A stretch of DNA of 64,000 nt from assembly GCF_017814945.1 (NCBI RefSeq), contig NZ_JAGIPX010000003.1, forward strand, positions 62,001-126,000, in the 5' to 3' direction. Shown in pieces: positions 26,534-36,338 of this stretch. The DNA is from Paraburkholderia sp. LEh10 (GTDB lineage Bacteria; Pseudomonadota; Gammaproteobacteria; Burkholderiales; Burkholderiaceae). The stretch's first letter is position 1. Every line of letters begins with the position of its first letter. Under the pieces are notes generated by a model. That model worked only from the letters and a program-made list of their open reading frames with translations, did not search any database and was not told where the DNA came from. The translations under genes were made by a program, and so were the position numbers.

Positions 26534-26562
26534 GAATCGCTCGGGCGATTCGTTAGAATCGC
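26534..26562. promoter_or_regulatory. Three-arm inverted array upstream of the sulfate-binding gene
   Basis: GAATCGC (26534-26540), GCGATTC (26545-26551) and GAATCGC (26556-26562) are each separated by four bases, so the arms recur every 11 bp with alternating orientation. The last arm overlaps a TAGAAT (26554-26559) that could be a -10 box for the gene starting at 26618. Two mutually exclusive hairpins or a helically phased protein-binding array are possible. The remainder of the 26256-26617 gap holds no gene. Confidence 0.45.
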
Positions 26563-26617
26563 TGCTTTAGCCGCGGCGCGGCTGCAACGGGTTTCATCAT
26601 CGACAAGCGGGGGAAAG

Positions 26618-27643
26618 ATGGCAGGCAGAAGGGATCAGATTCGCCGGGTCGCAGCCGGCATTGCGGCGTTGACGCTGTCGTTCGGCGTGGCGCAGAGCGC
26701 GCATGCGGATGCATCGCTGCTCAACGTGTCGTATGACGTCACGCGCGAACTGTATAAGGACATCAACACTGCATTTATCGCGGCGTACAAGGCGAAAAGC
26801 GGTGAGGCCGTATCGGTCAGGCAGTCGCACGGCGCATCGAGCGCGCAGGCGCTGTCGGTGCTGCAGGGCTTGCAGGCCGACGTCGTGACGATGAACCAGC
26901 CGAACGACATCGATCTGCTCGCCGAGCGCGGCCATCTCGTGCCCGACAACTGGCGGGCACGCTTGCCGAACAACAGCGCGCCGTATACGACGACGATGGT
27001 GTTCCTCGTGCGCAAGGGCAACTCGAAGCACATCAAGGACTGGGACGACCTGGCGAAGCCGGGCGTGCAGGTCGTGATCCCGAATCCGAAGACGGCGGGC
27101 AACGGCCGCTACACGTATCTCGCCGCGTGGGGCTACAAGAAGCAAAGCGGCGCGACCGACGCTCAGGCGCTCGACTTCGAGAAAGAGATCTTCCGCAATG
27201 TGCCCGTGCTCGACACGGGTGGCCGCGGCGCAACGACGACCTTCACGCAGCGCGGCATCGGCGACGTGCTGGTGACGTTCGAAAATGAAGTAGCACTGAT
27301 CGACACCGGCGTGGGCGCGGGCAGCTTCGAGGCCGTGTATCCGTCGATGAGCATACTCGCCGAGCCTCCCGTGACGATCGTCGACAAGGTGGTCGACAAG
27401 CGCGGCACGCGCAAGGAGGCGCAGGCGTATCTCGACTATCTGTACACGGCGCCCGCGCAGGAGATCATCGCGCAGCATCACTTGCGTCCGCGCGACCCCG
27501 CTGTGCTCGCGAAGCATTCGGGGGAGTTCAAGCCGCTGAAGACGTTCACCGTCGAACAGGTGTTCGGCAGCTGGCAAAAAGCGCAGCAGACCCATTTCGC
27601 CGACGGCGGGACGTTCGATCAGATTTTCGTCGACCGGAAATAA
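26618..27643 (+). CDS. sbp: Sulfate/thiosulfate ABC transporter periplasmic binding protein
   Basis: The 341-residue protein has a signal peptide (RRVAAGIAALTLSFGVAQSAHA) and the sulfate-binding protein landmarks LLNVSYDVTRELYKDINTAF, KSGEAVSVRQSHGASSAQA, LQADVVTMNQPNDIDLLAE, NPKTAGNGRYTYLAAWGY and a late STY-rich permease-contact region. It binds sulfate or thiosulfate in the periplasm and hands it to CysTWA. No cysT, cysW or cysA gene follows; instead an IS30-family element begins 25 bp after the stop. GGGGGA before the ATG at 26618 marks the start, leaving the longer frame from 26474 unused. Confidence 0.92.
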   Translation: MAGRRDQIRRVAAGIAALTLSFGVAQSAHADASLLNVSYDVTRELYKDINTAFIAAYKAKSGEAVSVRQSHGASSAQALSVLQGLQADVVTMNQPNDIDLLAERGHLVPDNWRARLPNNSAPYTTTMVFLVRKGNSKHIKDWDDLAKPGVQVVIPNPKTAGNGRYTYLAAWGYKKQSGATDAQALDFEKEIFRNVPVLDTGGRGATTTFTQRGIGDVLVTFENEVALIDTGVGAGSFEAVYPSMSILAEPPVTIVDKVVDKRGTRKEAQAYLDYLYTAPAQEIIAQHHLRPRDPAVLAKHSGEFKPLKTFTVEQVFGSWQKAQQTHFADGGTFDQIFVDRK

Positions 27644-27668
27644 GCGTCGCGTATCGGACAAAAGAAAG

Positions 27669-27694
27669 GGCGCTATCAAATTTGAAGTGCAACA
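27669..27694 (+). repeat. IS30-family left terminal inverted repeat
   Basis: This end begins GGCG and pairs imperfectly with 28745-28770. Its core TGAAGTGCAACA (27683-27694) matches the right end as TGAAGCGCAACA on the other strand. Confidence 0.8.
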
Positions 27695-27717
27695 CCTTGC
27701 TCGTGTAAGGTGTGCCA

Positions 27718-28740
27718 ATGCAAAAAAGAACTTACCAACAACTGCAGCCTGAAGAACGCATGACGATTGCAAGCATGAAGCAGCAGGGTTCGAGTGTCCG
27801 GGCCATGGCCCGGACACTCGGGCGCGCGGCGTCAACCGTGAGCCGCGAGCTGGCCAGAAACACGTGTTCTGCCGTTGGCTATGCGTCTGCACCAGCCCAG
27901 GCGCTCAGCACGAGCCGACGTGAGGCGGCGCGCCCGTGTCCCAAGCTGCACCCTCAAAGCGTGTCGTGGCGCGTGGTACTCACCCTGCTGGAATGGAAGT
28001 GGTCACCGCAGCAGATCTCAGGTACCCTCAAGCGCATGTGGCCCAACGATCCAACCCAGCACGTCTCGCATGAGACCATCTACACCGCCATCTATGCGCA
28101 GCCTCGCGGTGAGCTGCGCCGCCAGCTTATCGCCTGTCTGCGCCACGGCCACAGCACGCGCATGTCACGCAAGCGCGGCACTGACCGGCGCGGCCAGATC
28201 CCCGACATGGTGAGCATCCATGTGCGCCCGCCCGAGGTCGACGACCGGCTGATGCCTGGCCATTGGGAAGGCGACTTCATTAAGGGCGCCGGCAACCAGT
28301 CTTCCGTCGGCGTGCTGGTTGAGCGCACCAGTCGCCTGGTGCTGCTGGCGAAGATGGAAGATGCCACCGCCGCCTCGGCTCTGGCGGGCTTCACTGCCAA
28401 GCTGAATTCGATCGCTGCCCCACTGCGCCAGAGCTTCACCTACGACCAGGGCAAGGAAATGACCCGTCATCAGGAGCTCAGCGCCGCCACCGGCGTGCGC
28501 GTGTACTTCTGCGATCCGCAAAGCCCGTGGCAACGCGGTACCTGTGAGAACACCAACGGACTGCTGCGTCAGTACTTGCCAAAAGGCACCGACCTCTCGA
28601 TCTACAGCCAGGAGGAACTCGATGCCATCGCCGATAGCCTCAACAGCCGCCCGCGTGCTACGCATGCATTTCATTCGCCATTCGAGGTCTTCGAACGTAT
28701 GCTCGCAACCGCTTCGATAGCTCCAGCTTCCGTTCATTAA
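27718..28740 (+). CDS. IS30-family DDE transposase
   Basis: The 340-residue transposase has the N-terminal HTH_38 region (LQPEERMTIASMKQQGSSV, AMARTLGRAASTVSRELARN). A retroviral-type DDE core follows, with Asp 186 (GHWEGDFIKG), Asp 243 (TYDQGKEM) and Glu 277 (CENTNGLLRQYLPKGTDLS). The 33 residues between the second Asp and the Glu are characteristic of IS30. The ATG at 27718 is used; a GTG two codons earlier is also possible. No frameshift or stop interrupts it, so it is probably functional. Its base composition is slightly less GC-extreme than the neighbours. Confidence 0.95.
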   Translation: MQKRTYQQLQPEERMTIASMKQQGSSVRAMARTLGRAASTVSRELARNTCSAVGYASAPAQALSTSRREAARPCPKLHPQSVSWRVVLTLLEWKWSPQQISGTLKRMWPNDPTQHVSHETIYTAIYAQPRGELRRQLIACLRHGHSTRMSRKRGTDRRGQIPDMVSIHVRPPEVDDRLMPGHWEGDFIKGAGNQSSVGVLVERTSRLVLLAKMEDATAASALAGFTAKLNSIAAPLRQSFTYDQGKEMTRHQELSAATGVRVYFCDPQSPWQRGTCENTNGLLRQYLPKGTDLSIYSQEELDAIADSLNSRPRATHAFHSPFEVFERMLATASIAPASVH

Positions 28741-28744
28741 CCCC

Positions 28745-28770
28745 TGTTGCGCTTCACTCTTGAAACCGCC
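28745..28770 (-). repeat. IS30-family right terminal inverted repeat
   Basis: This is the right end of the element, four bases after the transposase stop codon, pairing with 27669-27694. Confidence 0.8.
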
Positions 28771-28800
28771 AAGGCCGCTTCGACGTCTCGAAGCGGCCTT
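28771..28800 (-). terminator. Hairpin of the biotin-operon terminator, cut off from its T-tract by the IS
   Basis: AAGGCCGCTT (28771-28780) and AAGCGGCCTT (28791-28800) form a 10-bp stem, extendable by CG/CG. Read on the minus strand, bioB-wards, the stem is now followed by IS sequence. With the 1.1-kb element and one AAG removed it would be followed by TCTTTTGTCC (bases now at 27665-27656), giving CTTTCTTTTG. On the plus strand it would have served sbp less well (TGCCTT). Confidence 0.7.
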
Positions 28801-28810
28801 TGCCTTAGAG

Positions 28811-28885
28811 CACGTCGCAAACGCACACGTCGCGAACGCGCACGTCGCAAACGCGCATGTCGCAAACGCGCATGTCGCAAACGCG
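28811..28885. repeat. Tandem repeat, five 15-bp units
   Basis: The unit CACGTCGCAAACGCG occurs at 28811, 28826, 28841, 28856 and 28871 with one or two changes per copy. The array lies between the bioB stop and the terminator hairpin. It has no unique spacers. The 15-bp period would encode a five-residue repeat (HVANA) on the plus strand, but no gene is credible there. Confidence 0.9.
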
Positions 28886-28922
28886 CACCCTTCAGGCGTG
28901 CACGCTCACGCTGAAACGAAGC

Positions 28923-29981
28923 TCAATGCCCGTCGCAGCCGTGCTCGCAGCCGCTGCGGTCGAGCGGCATCTGCTGCGCGGCTTCCGCGCGAATGCCGAG
29001 GCGTTCGAGCAGCTTGCGGTCCGCTTCTGCCTGCGGATTGCTCGTCGTCAGCAGTTGATCGCCGTAGAAGATCGAGTTCGCGCCGGCGAGGAAGCACATC
29101 GCCTGCAGCGCTTCATCCATCTGTTCGCGGCCCGCGGACAGGCGCACCATCGCACGCGGCATCGTAATGCGCGCCACCGCGATCGTGCGCACGAACTCGA
29201 ACGGGTCGAGCGCTTCCGTGCCCGTGAGCGGCGTGCCTTCGACCTGCACGAGATTGTTGATCGGCACCGATTCCGGATACGGCTCCATGTTCGCGAGCTG
29301 CGCAATCAGGCCCGCGCGTTCGCGGCGCGATTCGCCCATGCCGACGATCCCGCCGCAGCACACGTTGATGCCCGCGTCGCGTACGCGTTCGAGTGTTTCC
29401 AGGCGGTCCTGGTAGGTGCGCGTCGAGATGATCTGGCCGTAGAACTCCGGCGACGTGTCGAGGTTATGGTTGTAGTAGTCGAGCCCTGCTTCTCGCAGAC
29501 CTTGCGCCTGATGCGTTTCGAGCATGCCGAGCGTGACGCAGGTTTCGAGGCCCATCGCCTTTACGCCACGGATCATCTCCTTGATCGGCTCCAGATGGCG
29601 GTCCTTCGGGTTGCGCCACGCGGCGCCCATGCAGAAGCGCGTCGCGCCGTTGCCCTTCGCAACTCGCGCAGCGGCCAGCACGTCTTCGACGTCCATGAGC
29701 TTTTCCGCCTGCAGCCCCGTGTCGTGGTGTACCGATTGCGGACAGTACGCACAATCTTCCTCGCAGCCGCCCGTCTTGATCGACAGCAGCGTGGACAGTT
29801 GCACGGCGTTTGCGTCGAAGTGTTCGCGATGCACCTGTTGCGCGCGGAACAGCAGATCGTTGAACGGCAGCGCGTAAAGCGCGACGACATCGGCGACGCG
29901 CCAGCGGGCGGCGGCAGCGTCGGCGGCAGCCGCGGCCTGGGACGGCGTGAGGGGCAGGGGGGCGGTGTCGATGTGACTCAT
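28923..29981 (-). CDS. bioB: Biotin synthase
   Basis: The 352-residue radical-SAM enzyme has the cluster motif [13 protein letters not shown] (C73, C77, C80), the [12 protein letters not shown] substrate segment and later residues for the auxiliary 2Fe-2S cluster. It inserts sulfur into dethiobiotin. The tail GCEHGCDGH carries extra Cys and His residues, as I recall from other Burkholderia BioB proteins. AAGGAAGGA precedes the ATG. It is the last gene of bioA-bioF-bioD-bioB, 37 bp after bioD. Confidence 0.97.
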   Translation of the reverse strand: MSHIDTAPLPLTPSQAAAAADAAAARWRVADVVALYALPFNDLLFRAQQVHREHFDANAVQLSTLLSIKTGGCEEDCAYCPQSVHHDTGLQAEKLMDVEDVLAAARVAKGNGATRFCMGAAWRNPKDRHLEPIKEMIRGVKAMGLETCVTLGMLETHQAQGLREAGLDYYNHNLDTSPEFYGQIISTRTYQDRLETLERVRDAGINVCCGGIVGMGESRRERAGLIAQLANMEPYPESVPINNLVQVEGTPLTGTEALDPFEFVRTIAVARITMPRAMVRLSAGREQMDEALQAMCFLAGANSIFYGDQLLTTSNPQAEADRKLLERLGIRAEAAQQMPLDRSGCEHGCDGH

Positions 29982-30018
29982 ATAGTCCTTCCTTGATGTT
30001 CTGATACGTCGAATACCT

Positions 30019-30734
30019 TCAGCGCTGCGCGCCGCGCAGCGTCTGCAGCAGTCCGGCGGTGTCGAGGTGGGTTGCGGCCACGTCCGGCGACGCAGGGCTC
30101 AGATGCGGCACGGTGCCAAGGAGCGGCGCGTCGTACTGGCGTTCGAGCCGGTCGCGGATCGCCGCAATGTTTTCGTCGGCGAACTGCATCGCGGGATCGA
30201 CGCGGTTCGCGACCCAGCCCGCGATGGGCAGGCCGCGCGCGGCAATGGCTTCCGCCGTCAGCAGCGCGTGGCTGATGCAGCCGAGGCGCATGCCGACGAC
30301 GAGCACCACGGGCAGATTCAACGCAAAGGCGAGATCCGCCGTGTCGTGCGCATCGGTGAGCGGCACGCGAAAGCCGCCGACGCCTTCGACGACCACAACG
30401 TCGGCCATCTGCAGCGCCGCCTTGTGTGCGTCGACGATGCGCGTCATGTCGAGCGCCACGTCCTCATGCGCGGCGGCGATATGCGGCGCGGCCGGTTCCT
30501 TGAGCATGAACGGCGTGCGGATCTCGGGCGGCAGCAGCACATTGGCGGCGTCGTCGAGCTGATCGGCGTCTTCGTTGTGCAGCACGCCGTCCACCATCGA
30601 CGCGCCCGCCGCAATCGGCTTCATTGCGGTGGCGCGCAAGCCTTGGCGCACGAAGCCGCGCAACAGCGCCGCCGACACCAGCGTCTTGCCGATTTCCGTG
30701 TCGGTGCCCGTGACGAACAAAGACAGTGCGTTGT

Positions 30735-30738
<4 letters not shown>
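30019..30738 (-). CDS. bioD: ATP-dependent dethiobiotin synthetase
   Basis: The 239-residue protein has the BioD P-loop [12 protein letters not shown] (8-19), MKPIAAG, a GVGGFRVPL loop and WVANRVDP. It closes the ureido ring of biotin from 7,8-diaminopelargonate, CO2 and ATP in the cytosol. Its ATG at 30738 overlaps the bioF stop as ATGA, with GGAGG upstream. Confidence 0.96.
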
Positions 30739-31918
<1,180 letters not shown>

Positions 31919-31919
<1 letters not shown>

Positions 31920-33265
31920 CAGCGCGCCTCCGTCAACGTCGCGTCGAACGTCGCGCGCGTGCGTTCGGCGAGCAGCGCGATCTCTTCGTCATCGAGGATG
32001 TACGGCGGCATCAGATACACCGTCGTGCCGATCGGGCGCAGCAGCAGTTCGCGCTGCAGCGCGTGTTCGAAGAAGCGGCGCGAGAAGGTCTTCGCGGCAT
32101 CGGCGTTTTCGATCACGGCATCGAACGCGAAGATCGTGCCGCGCTGACGCAGGTTGCGCACTTGCGCGTGCTGCGCGAGCGGTTCGAGCGCGGCGCGCAG
32201 TGTCGCTGATTTCTTCGCGTTCGCGGTGAGCACGTGGTCGCTCGCGAACAGGTCGAGGGTAGCGAGCGCAGCGCGGCAAGCGAGGGGATTGCCCGTGTAC
32301 GAGTGCGAATGCAGAAAGCCGCGTGTCATGTCGTCGTCGTAGAAGGCGGCGAAGATTTCGTCGCGCGACAACACGATCGACAGCGGCAGATAGCCGCCGC
32401 TGATTCCCTTCGACAGACACAGGAAATCTGGCCATACGCCCGCCTGTTCGCTGGCGAAGAAGGTGCCCGTGCGTCCGCAGCCGACGGCGATTTCGTCGGC
32501 GATCAGATGCACGCCGTAGCCGTCGCACAGTGCACGCAAGCCTGCGATATACGACGCGTCGTGCATCGCCATGCCCGCCGCGCACTGCACGAGCGGCTCG
32601 ACGATCAGCGCGGCAATGTTCCCGGCGCGCGATTCGAAAAGCGCCCGCACATCGTCGAGCGCGCGCTGCGCGACATCGGCGGGCGTCTCACCTTCGCGTG
32701 CGAAGCGCGCGTCCGGCGACGCGACTACATGCGCGTTGCGGATCAGCGGGTCGTAGGCGTCCTTGAAAAGCGCGACGTCCGTCACGCCGAGCGCGCCGAT
32801 CGTTTCGCCGTGGTAGCTGTTCGCGACGCACACGAACTCGCGCTTGTAGTCGCAGCCGCGGTTGCGCCACGAATGGAAGCTCATTTTCAGTGCGATTTCG
32901 ACGGCCGATGCGCCATCGGACGCGAAGAATGCGTGCCCCAGCGTGTCCTGCGTGAGCGCGCCGAGACGCTCGGCGAGGTCGATGGCGGGTTCGTGCGTGC
33001 AGCCGGCGAGCATCGCGTGTTCGAGCGTGTCGAGCTGATCCTTCAGCGCGGCGTTGATGCGCGGGTTCGCGTGGCCGAACAGGTTGACCCACCACGAACT
33101 GATCGCATCGAGATAGCGATGTCCGGCGCGATCATAGAGCCACGCGCCGGCGCCGCGCGAAACGGGCACGAGCGGATAGCGCTCGTGATGCTTCATCTGC
33201 GTACAGGGATGCCACACAGCACGCAGGCTGCGGGCGACCCAGTCTTCGGTTGCTTGTGTATTCAA
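31919..33265 (-). CDS. bioA: Adenosylmethionine-8-amino-7-oxononanoate aminotransferase, probable TTG start
   Basis: The 448-residue class III aminotransferase has [48 protein letters not shown] and the PLP Lys in [15 protein letters not shown]. It uses SAM as amino donor to make 7,8-diaminopelargonate. No ATG stands at the family N-terminus. The frame reaches it as L-N-T-Q-A-T, where TTG (33265-33263) is preceded by GGAG at good spacing, so a TTG start is proposed. The next in-frame ATG is 44 codons upstream in non-homologous sequence. First gene of the bio operon. Confidence 0.93.
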
Positions 33266-34051
33266 AACTGCTCCGGAACATGAGCCGGGCAAGGCGCGGG
33301 CATCGGGCGCGGCGTCTCGCGTGTCGGTTATGCAAATGCTGCTGGCGAATCGGGACGGTCTGCGTCCGTCTTGGAATCCGGCGATGGCGGGCGTCATGGC
33401 AGCGTCGATGAACGACGATTGCGGCGCCTTCCGGTGCGTCGGATGTGTTGTTGCTCGCAAGGCGGCGCATGGGCTCGCAGGGGGCTTTGCAGCGCGCCAT
33501 TTTTGCGGCAACGGAGGGGAGATTAGCGCGTTATTCGCTGCGATGCACTATCTGAAAACGCCATGTTTTCAAGGCCCTGCGCGCGATTTCGGGTGATTGG
33601 CGACAGCTCGCGCCCGTTCGCTTTGAAAGGCCGCAATTGACAGTAGATGACGACGGCAAAGTCACGGGCGCCCAGGAAAAAAATCTGGCCGCGCGATTGT
33701 CTTTCCGCCGATGCGAGGCGCGATGTCTGTCGGTATGCATGAGTGTTGGCTGCATAAGTATTGCGTCACGCGGTCAGGAAATGGCGCTCCGGGCAGCGCG
33801 TGTATGCGCGGATTCGGCGATGCACGTCGCCGATATGGATGGAGCGGATGGAGTGGGCAACGCTTGCGAGAGCGGATCAAGCTGCATACGCCGCCACGAA
33901 CGCAGCGAGCAACGCCGCGTTAGCGGCTTCAAATCCGTATGCCAGTACGAACGGCGCGCGCACGCCGACAAGCAACGGTGGACGCCGGTTGCACAAGCGA
34001 CACTGCAAGGGAATCCGCCCGGCGCGCTCCGCGCAACGGGCGGCGAGAGAA
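33266..34051. other. Large gap upstream of bioA
   Basis: These 786 bp hold the bio promoter by position and no gene I can defend. A perfect inverted repeat TGAAAAC-gccat-GTTTTCA lies at 33553-33571, about 290 bp before bioA. It is not a BirA or BioR box that I recognise. Around 33860-34050 one plus-strand frame has an Ala/Asn/Ser-rich sequence but no start or ribosome site. Confidence 0.45.
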
Positions 34052-35335
34052 TCAACGGCTAGCCAGAGCGGGCTTGCTGCCGTCTTTCGAGGTGGATTCG
34101 GCGTCGGCCGTCCGGGTCGAGCTTTCCTTCCACACGACAGCGTCGTTCACCGCGTAGAGATGGCACGGGTCGGAGCTCTGCTTCTGGCAGTTGGCGACGG
34201 CCACGGACATCGGATCGTCGCCGCCTTCCGCCCACGACCATGCGCCCGAATCGGACACAGCGAACGCACGGCTCGGATACTGGTGCAGGAAGTTGCGGTA
34301 GCCGGCGCGGCCGGCTTCGTCGACGAAGGGCACAGCATCGACGGAGTCGATCGACGCGAAATGCGTGGCCTTCGGCTGCTGCGGTTCGGCCACGCGATAC
34401 TGCACGCCCGTCGGCATGCCGACGCGCGCGAGGAACGCCTCGACGGACGGCCACCAGACGCGCACGCCGTCGCGATCGCCGACGAGCCGATGCGCGTCGT
34501 TCTTGTACGAGCCGAAGTCGACCATCTTCGCGCTCGCGCCCATCGCCTGCGCGTGCTGCGTGTACGCGGCATACATCCGCGAAACCAGCGACGACGGCCA
34601 GATCGAATCGTTATCGCCGTACAGCCACAGCGACGGCACGTGCGTTTTCTCGCCGTAAGTGCCGAACGCGTTGGTCAGATTGCCTTGCCAGTCGGTGCAA
34701 GCATCCTGGCGCAGGCCGCCGGAGAAATTGATCAGTGCGCGCACGCCGGGCGCGGGATTCGTGCCGTAGGCGATTGTCGCGAGGCCGCCGTGCGACGTGC
34801 CCGCCACGACGATATGCTGCGCGTCCACATAGCCTTGCTTCGACATGTAGTCGACGGTCGTGGCGACGTCCGCTGCCTGGCTCATGCCGTTGCGCGCCAC
34901 ATCGCAGCCGTCCTGCACGTACGTGCCGCCCGAGCCGGCAAAACCCTGGCGGTTCGGCGCAACGACGACGTAGCCGCGGCGCACGAACTCGCGTGCAAGC
35001 GACATCGGATCGCTGCGCGTCTGCATCCTAGGATCGCCGTGAATCTTGCCGTGGTTGAAGACGATCATCGGGAACGGGCCTGGGCCGTCCGGCTTGTAGA
35101 TCGTCGTTTCGAGGGTGACCTGGCCGTCGGCGTCGACGGGGATATGGATGACCCGTTCATTCAGGTTGACGACAGGGAGGTAGCCGTCTTCGTCGAGCGC
35201 GAGGCGCTGCACGTTTGCACGGCTGAGCGGGCCGGTATCGGCGTCCGCGAGCGGGTCCGCGTGCGCGAACGAAATAGCGCTAGCCATGAAGGCCGCCGAC
35301 ATCGCACAAACTGTCAGAACTTGAGTGAACGCCAT
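34052..35335 (-). CDS. Secreted alpha/beta hydrolase (dienelactone hydrolase-like)
   Basis: The 427-residue protein has a signal peptide (TQVLTVCAMSAAFMASAISFAHA) and then a hydrolase fold with FNHGKIHGDPR (oxyanion region), nucleophile Ser in VAGTSHGGLATIAYG and an Asp and His later (YGDNDSIWPSS, NDAHRLVGDRDG). It is probably periplasmic or exported and acts on an ester, peptide or polymer. The C-terminal 120 residues, with a Cys pair (NCQKQSSDPCHLY) able to form a disulfide, are not part of the basic fold. The ATG at 35335 has AGGTG upstream. Confidence 0.8.
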   Translation of the reverse strand: MAFTQVLTVCAMSAAFMASAISFAHADPLADADTGPLSRANVQRLALDEDGYLPVVNLNERVIHIPVDADGQVTLETTIYKPDGPGPFPMIVFNHGKIHGDPRMQTRSDPMSLAREFVRRGYVVVAPNRQGFAGSGGTYVQDGCDVARNGMSQAADVATTVDYMSKQGYVDAQHIVVAGTSHGGLATIAYGTNPAPGVRALINFSGGLRQDACTDWQGNLTNAFGTYGEKTHVPSLWLYGDNDSIWPSSLVSRMYAAYTQHAQAMGASAKMVDFGSYKNDAHRLVGDRDGVRVWWPSVEAFLARVGMPTGVQYRVAEPQQPKATHFASIDSVDAVPFVDEAGRAGYRNFLHQYPSRAFAVSDSGAWSWAEGGDDPMSVAVANCQKQSSDPCHLYAVNDAVVWKESSTRTADAESTSKDGSKPALASR

Positions 35336-35872
35336 CCGCAACACCTGCTCTCAAAAACGCTTGAAGCTTCCCATAAGGGCTGATTGCGCCAAGGTGACAT
35401 GCCAAACGAGAGTCAAAAGGATCACTTACGCTGCGCTGTTTCGCGCAGGCATACAGATCGAGACTGCATTTGGATGAACCTAAGCCGGTCGACGCGACCC
35501 CACGCGTCGAAGTGAGCGCCTCGCGATGCCCCTGATCGCGTGCCGGCTGAACAATCAACCAGCGGTGCGTCTGGACATCCTGTGGGAGCGGTGGTCCGCT
35601 ACCTCGCAACGAAGCGCTGCAACATCTGTGAGGCTCATACTGGCACGACAATTTATATTTGTGCAATTCAGTACAAACCCCTTGCGGCACTAATTGCTGC
35701 GTTTACGGCCGCCGGCGACCGTCCGGCGCGGGCCTCGGCGGTATTGTGAGCATAACTGATATGAGGGCCGTGGCGTTGATCCAACACATTGATTTGCTTA
35801 CAGAAATGTCCCTTATTTGAATTTTGTAGGGGGCACTTAAGACGCGATGTTAGCGGTATCGAAGGGTTGGTG
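35336..35872. other. Intergenic gap with no recognised gene
   Basis: These 537 bp are more AT-rich than the average around them, especially 35640-35860. No open frame has coding character and I see no strong hairpin or repeat. It separates the secreted hydrolase gene from ychJ. Confidence 0.4.
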
Positions 35873-36319
35873 TCAGCGGTCGCTCACATCGCCGTCGACA
35901 TAACGCCAGCGTGCATCTTCACCTCTGACGAAACGGCTGGATTCGTGTAGCCGGTGCGCCCGTCCGCCGATCTTGTAGCGTGCGACGAATTCCACTTCGG
36001 CGTGCGTAGCGTCGAGCGGCGCGAAGCGCTTGATTTGCAGACCTAGCCAGCGTGGGGCATCGGGCGCGTCGGGGTCGACGTCGAGATCGGCGGGGCAGGT
36101 CTGCGGCGCCCACGTGTCGCGCAAGTATTGGGATTCGCCGAGCACATACGCGCTATAACGCGAACGCATCAGTTCGAGCGCGGTGGGTGCGGCAGCGCCT
36201 GCGTCGATGTAGCGGCCGCAGCAGTCCGCGAAACGCGGCGGCTTGCCGCCGTCGCGTCGATTCGGCGCGGCGCCGCCGCAAGGACAATCGGCAGGACGTT
36301 GTTTCGCTGATGCAGTCAT
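35873..36319 (-). CDS. YchJ-family SEC-C motif protein
   Basis: The 148-residue protein starts with a Cys-rich motif (DCPCGGA, then FADCCGRYIDAG) of the SEC-C/YchJ zinc type and continues with the NTF2-like YchJ core (TALELMRSRYSAYVLGESQY, then LGLQIKRFAPLDATHAEVEF). Its function is unknown. It lies 19 bp after the acyl-CoA dehydrogenase gene and is probably in the same transcript. Confidence 0.88.
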   Translation of the reverse strand: MTASAKQRPADCPCGGAAPNRRDGGKPPRFADCCGRYIDAGAAAPTALELMRSRYSAYVLGESQYLRDTWAPQTCPADLDVDPDAPDAPRWLGLQIKRFAPLDATHAEVEFVARYKIGGRAHRLHESSRFVRGEDARWRYVDGDVSDR

Positions 36320-36338
36320 GAAAGGTCGTGAAAGGGTT

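Larger units (their letters stand above)
27669..28770 (+). mobile_element. Complete IS30-family insertion sequence (about 1.1 kb)
   Basis: The element is bounded by imperfect 26-bp inverted repeats (27669-27694 and 28745-28770, about 20 of 26 matching, beginning GGCG on both ends) and flanked by a 3-bp direct repeat AAG (27666-27668 and 28771-28773). Size, repeat length, target duplication and the single transposase frame all fit IS30. Both ends look intact, so it may be active. It has inserted exactly at the base of a terminator stem (28771-28800). Confidence 0.88.

Noticed and set aside
28811..28885. Regular repeats that might be a CRISPR array
   Set aside because: The units are contiguous with no unique spacers, and no cas genes are present. 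The same applies to the arrays at 42747 and 56438.
28760..29167. Frame encoding HVANA repeats downstream of the IS
   Set aside because: It is the translation of a 15-bp tandem repeat running into antisense bioB; no ribosome site.
33321..33596. 91-codon plus-strand frame in the gap before bioA
   Set aside because: It begins with GTG and has no ribosome site; third-position GC falls off along the frame, and no family is recognised.
33860..34062. Ala/Asn/Ser-rich plus-strand frame before the secreted hydrolase stop
   Set aside because: No start codon or ribosome site in a sensible place; probably chance low complexity.
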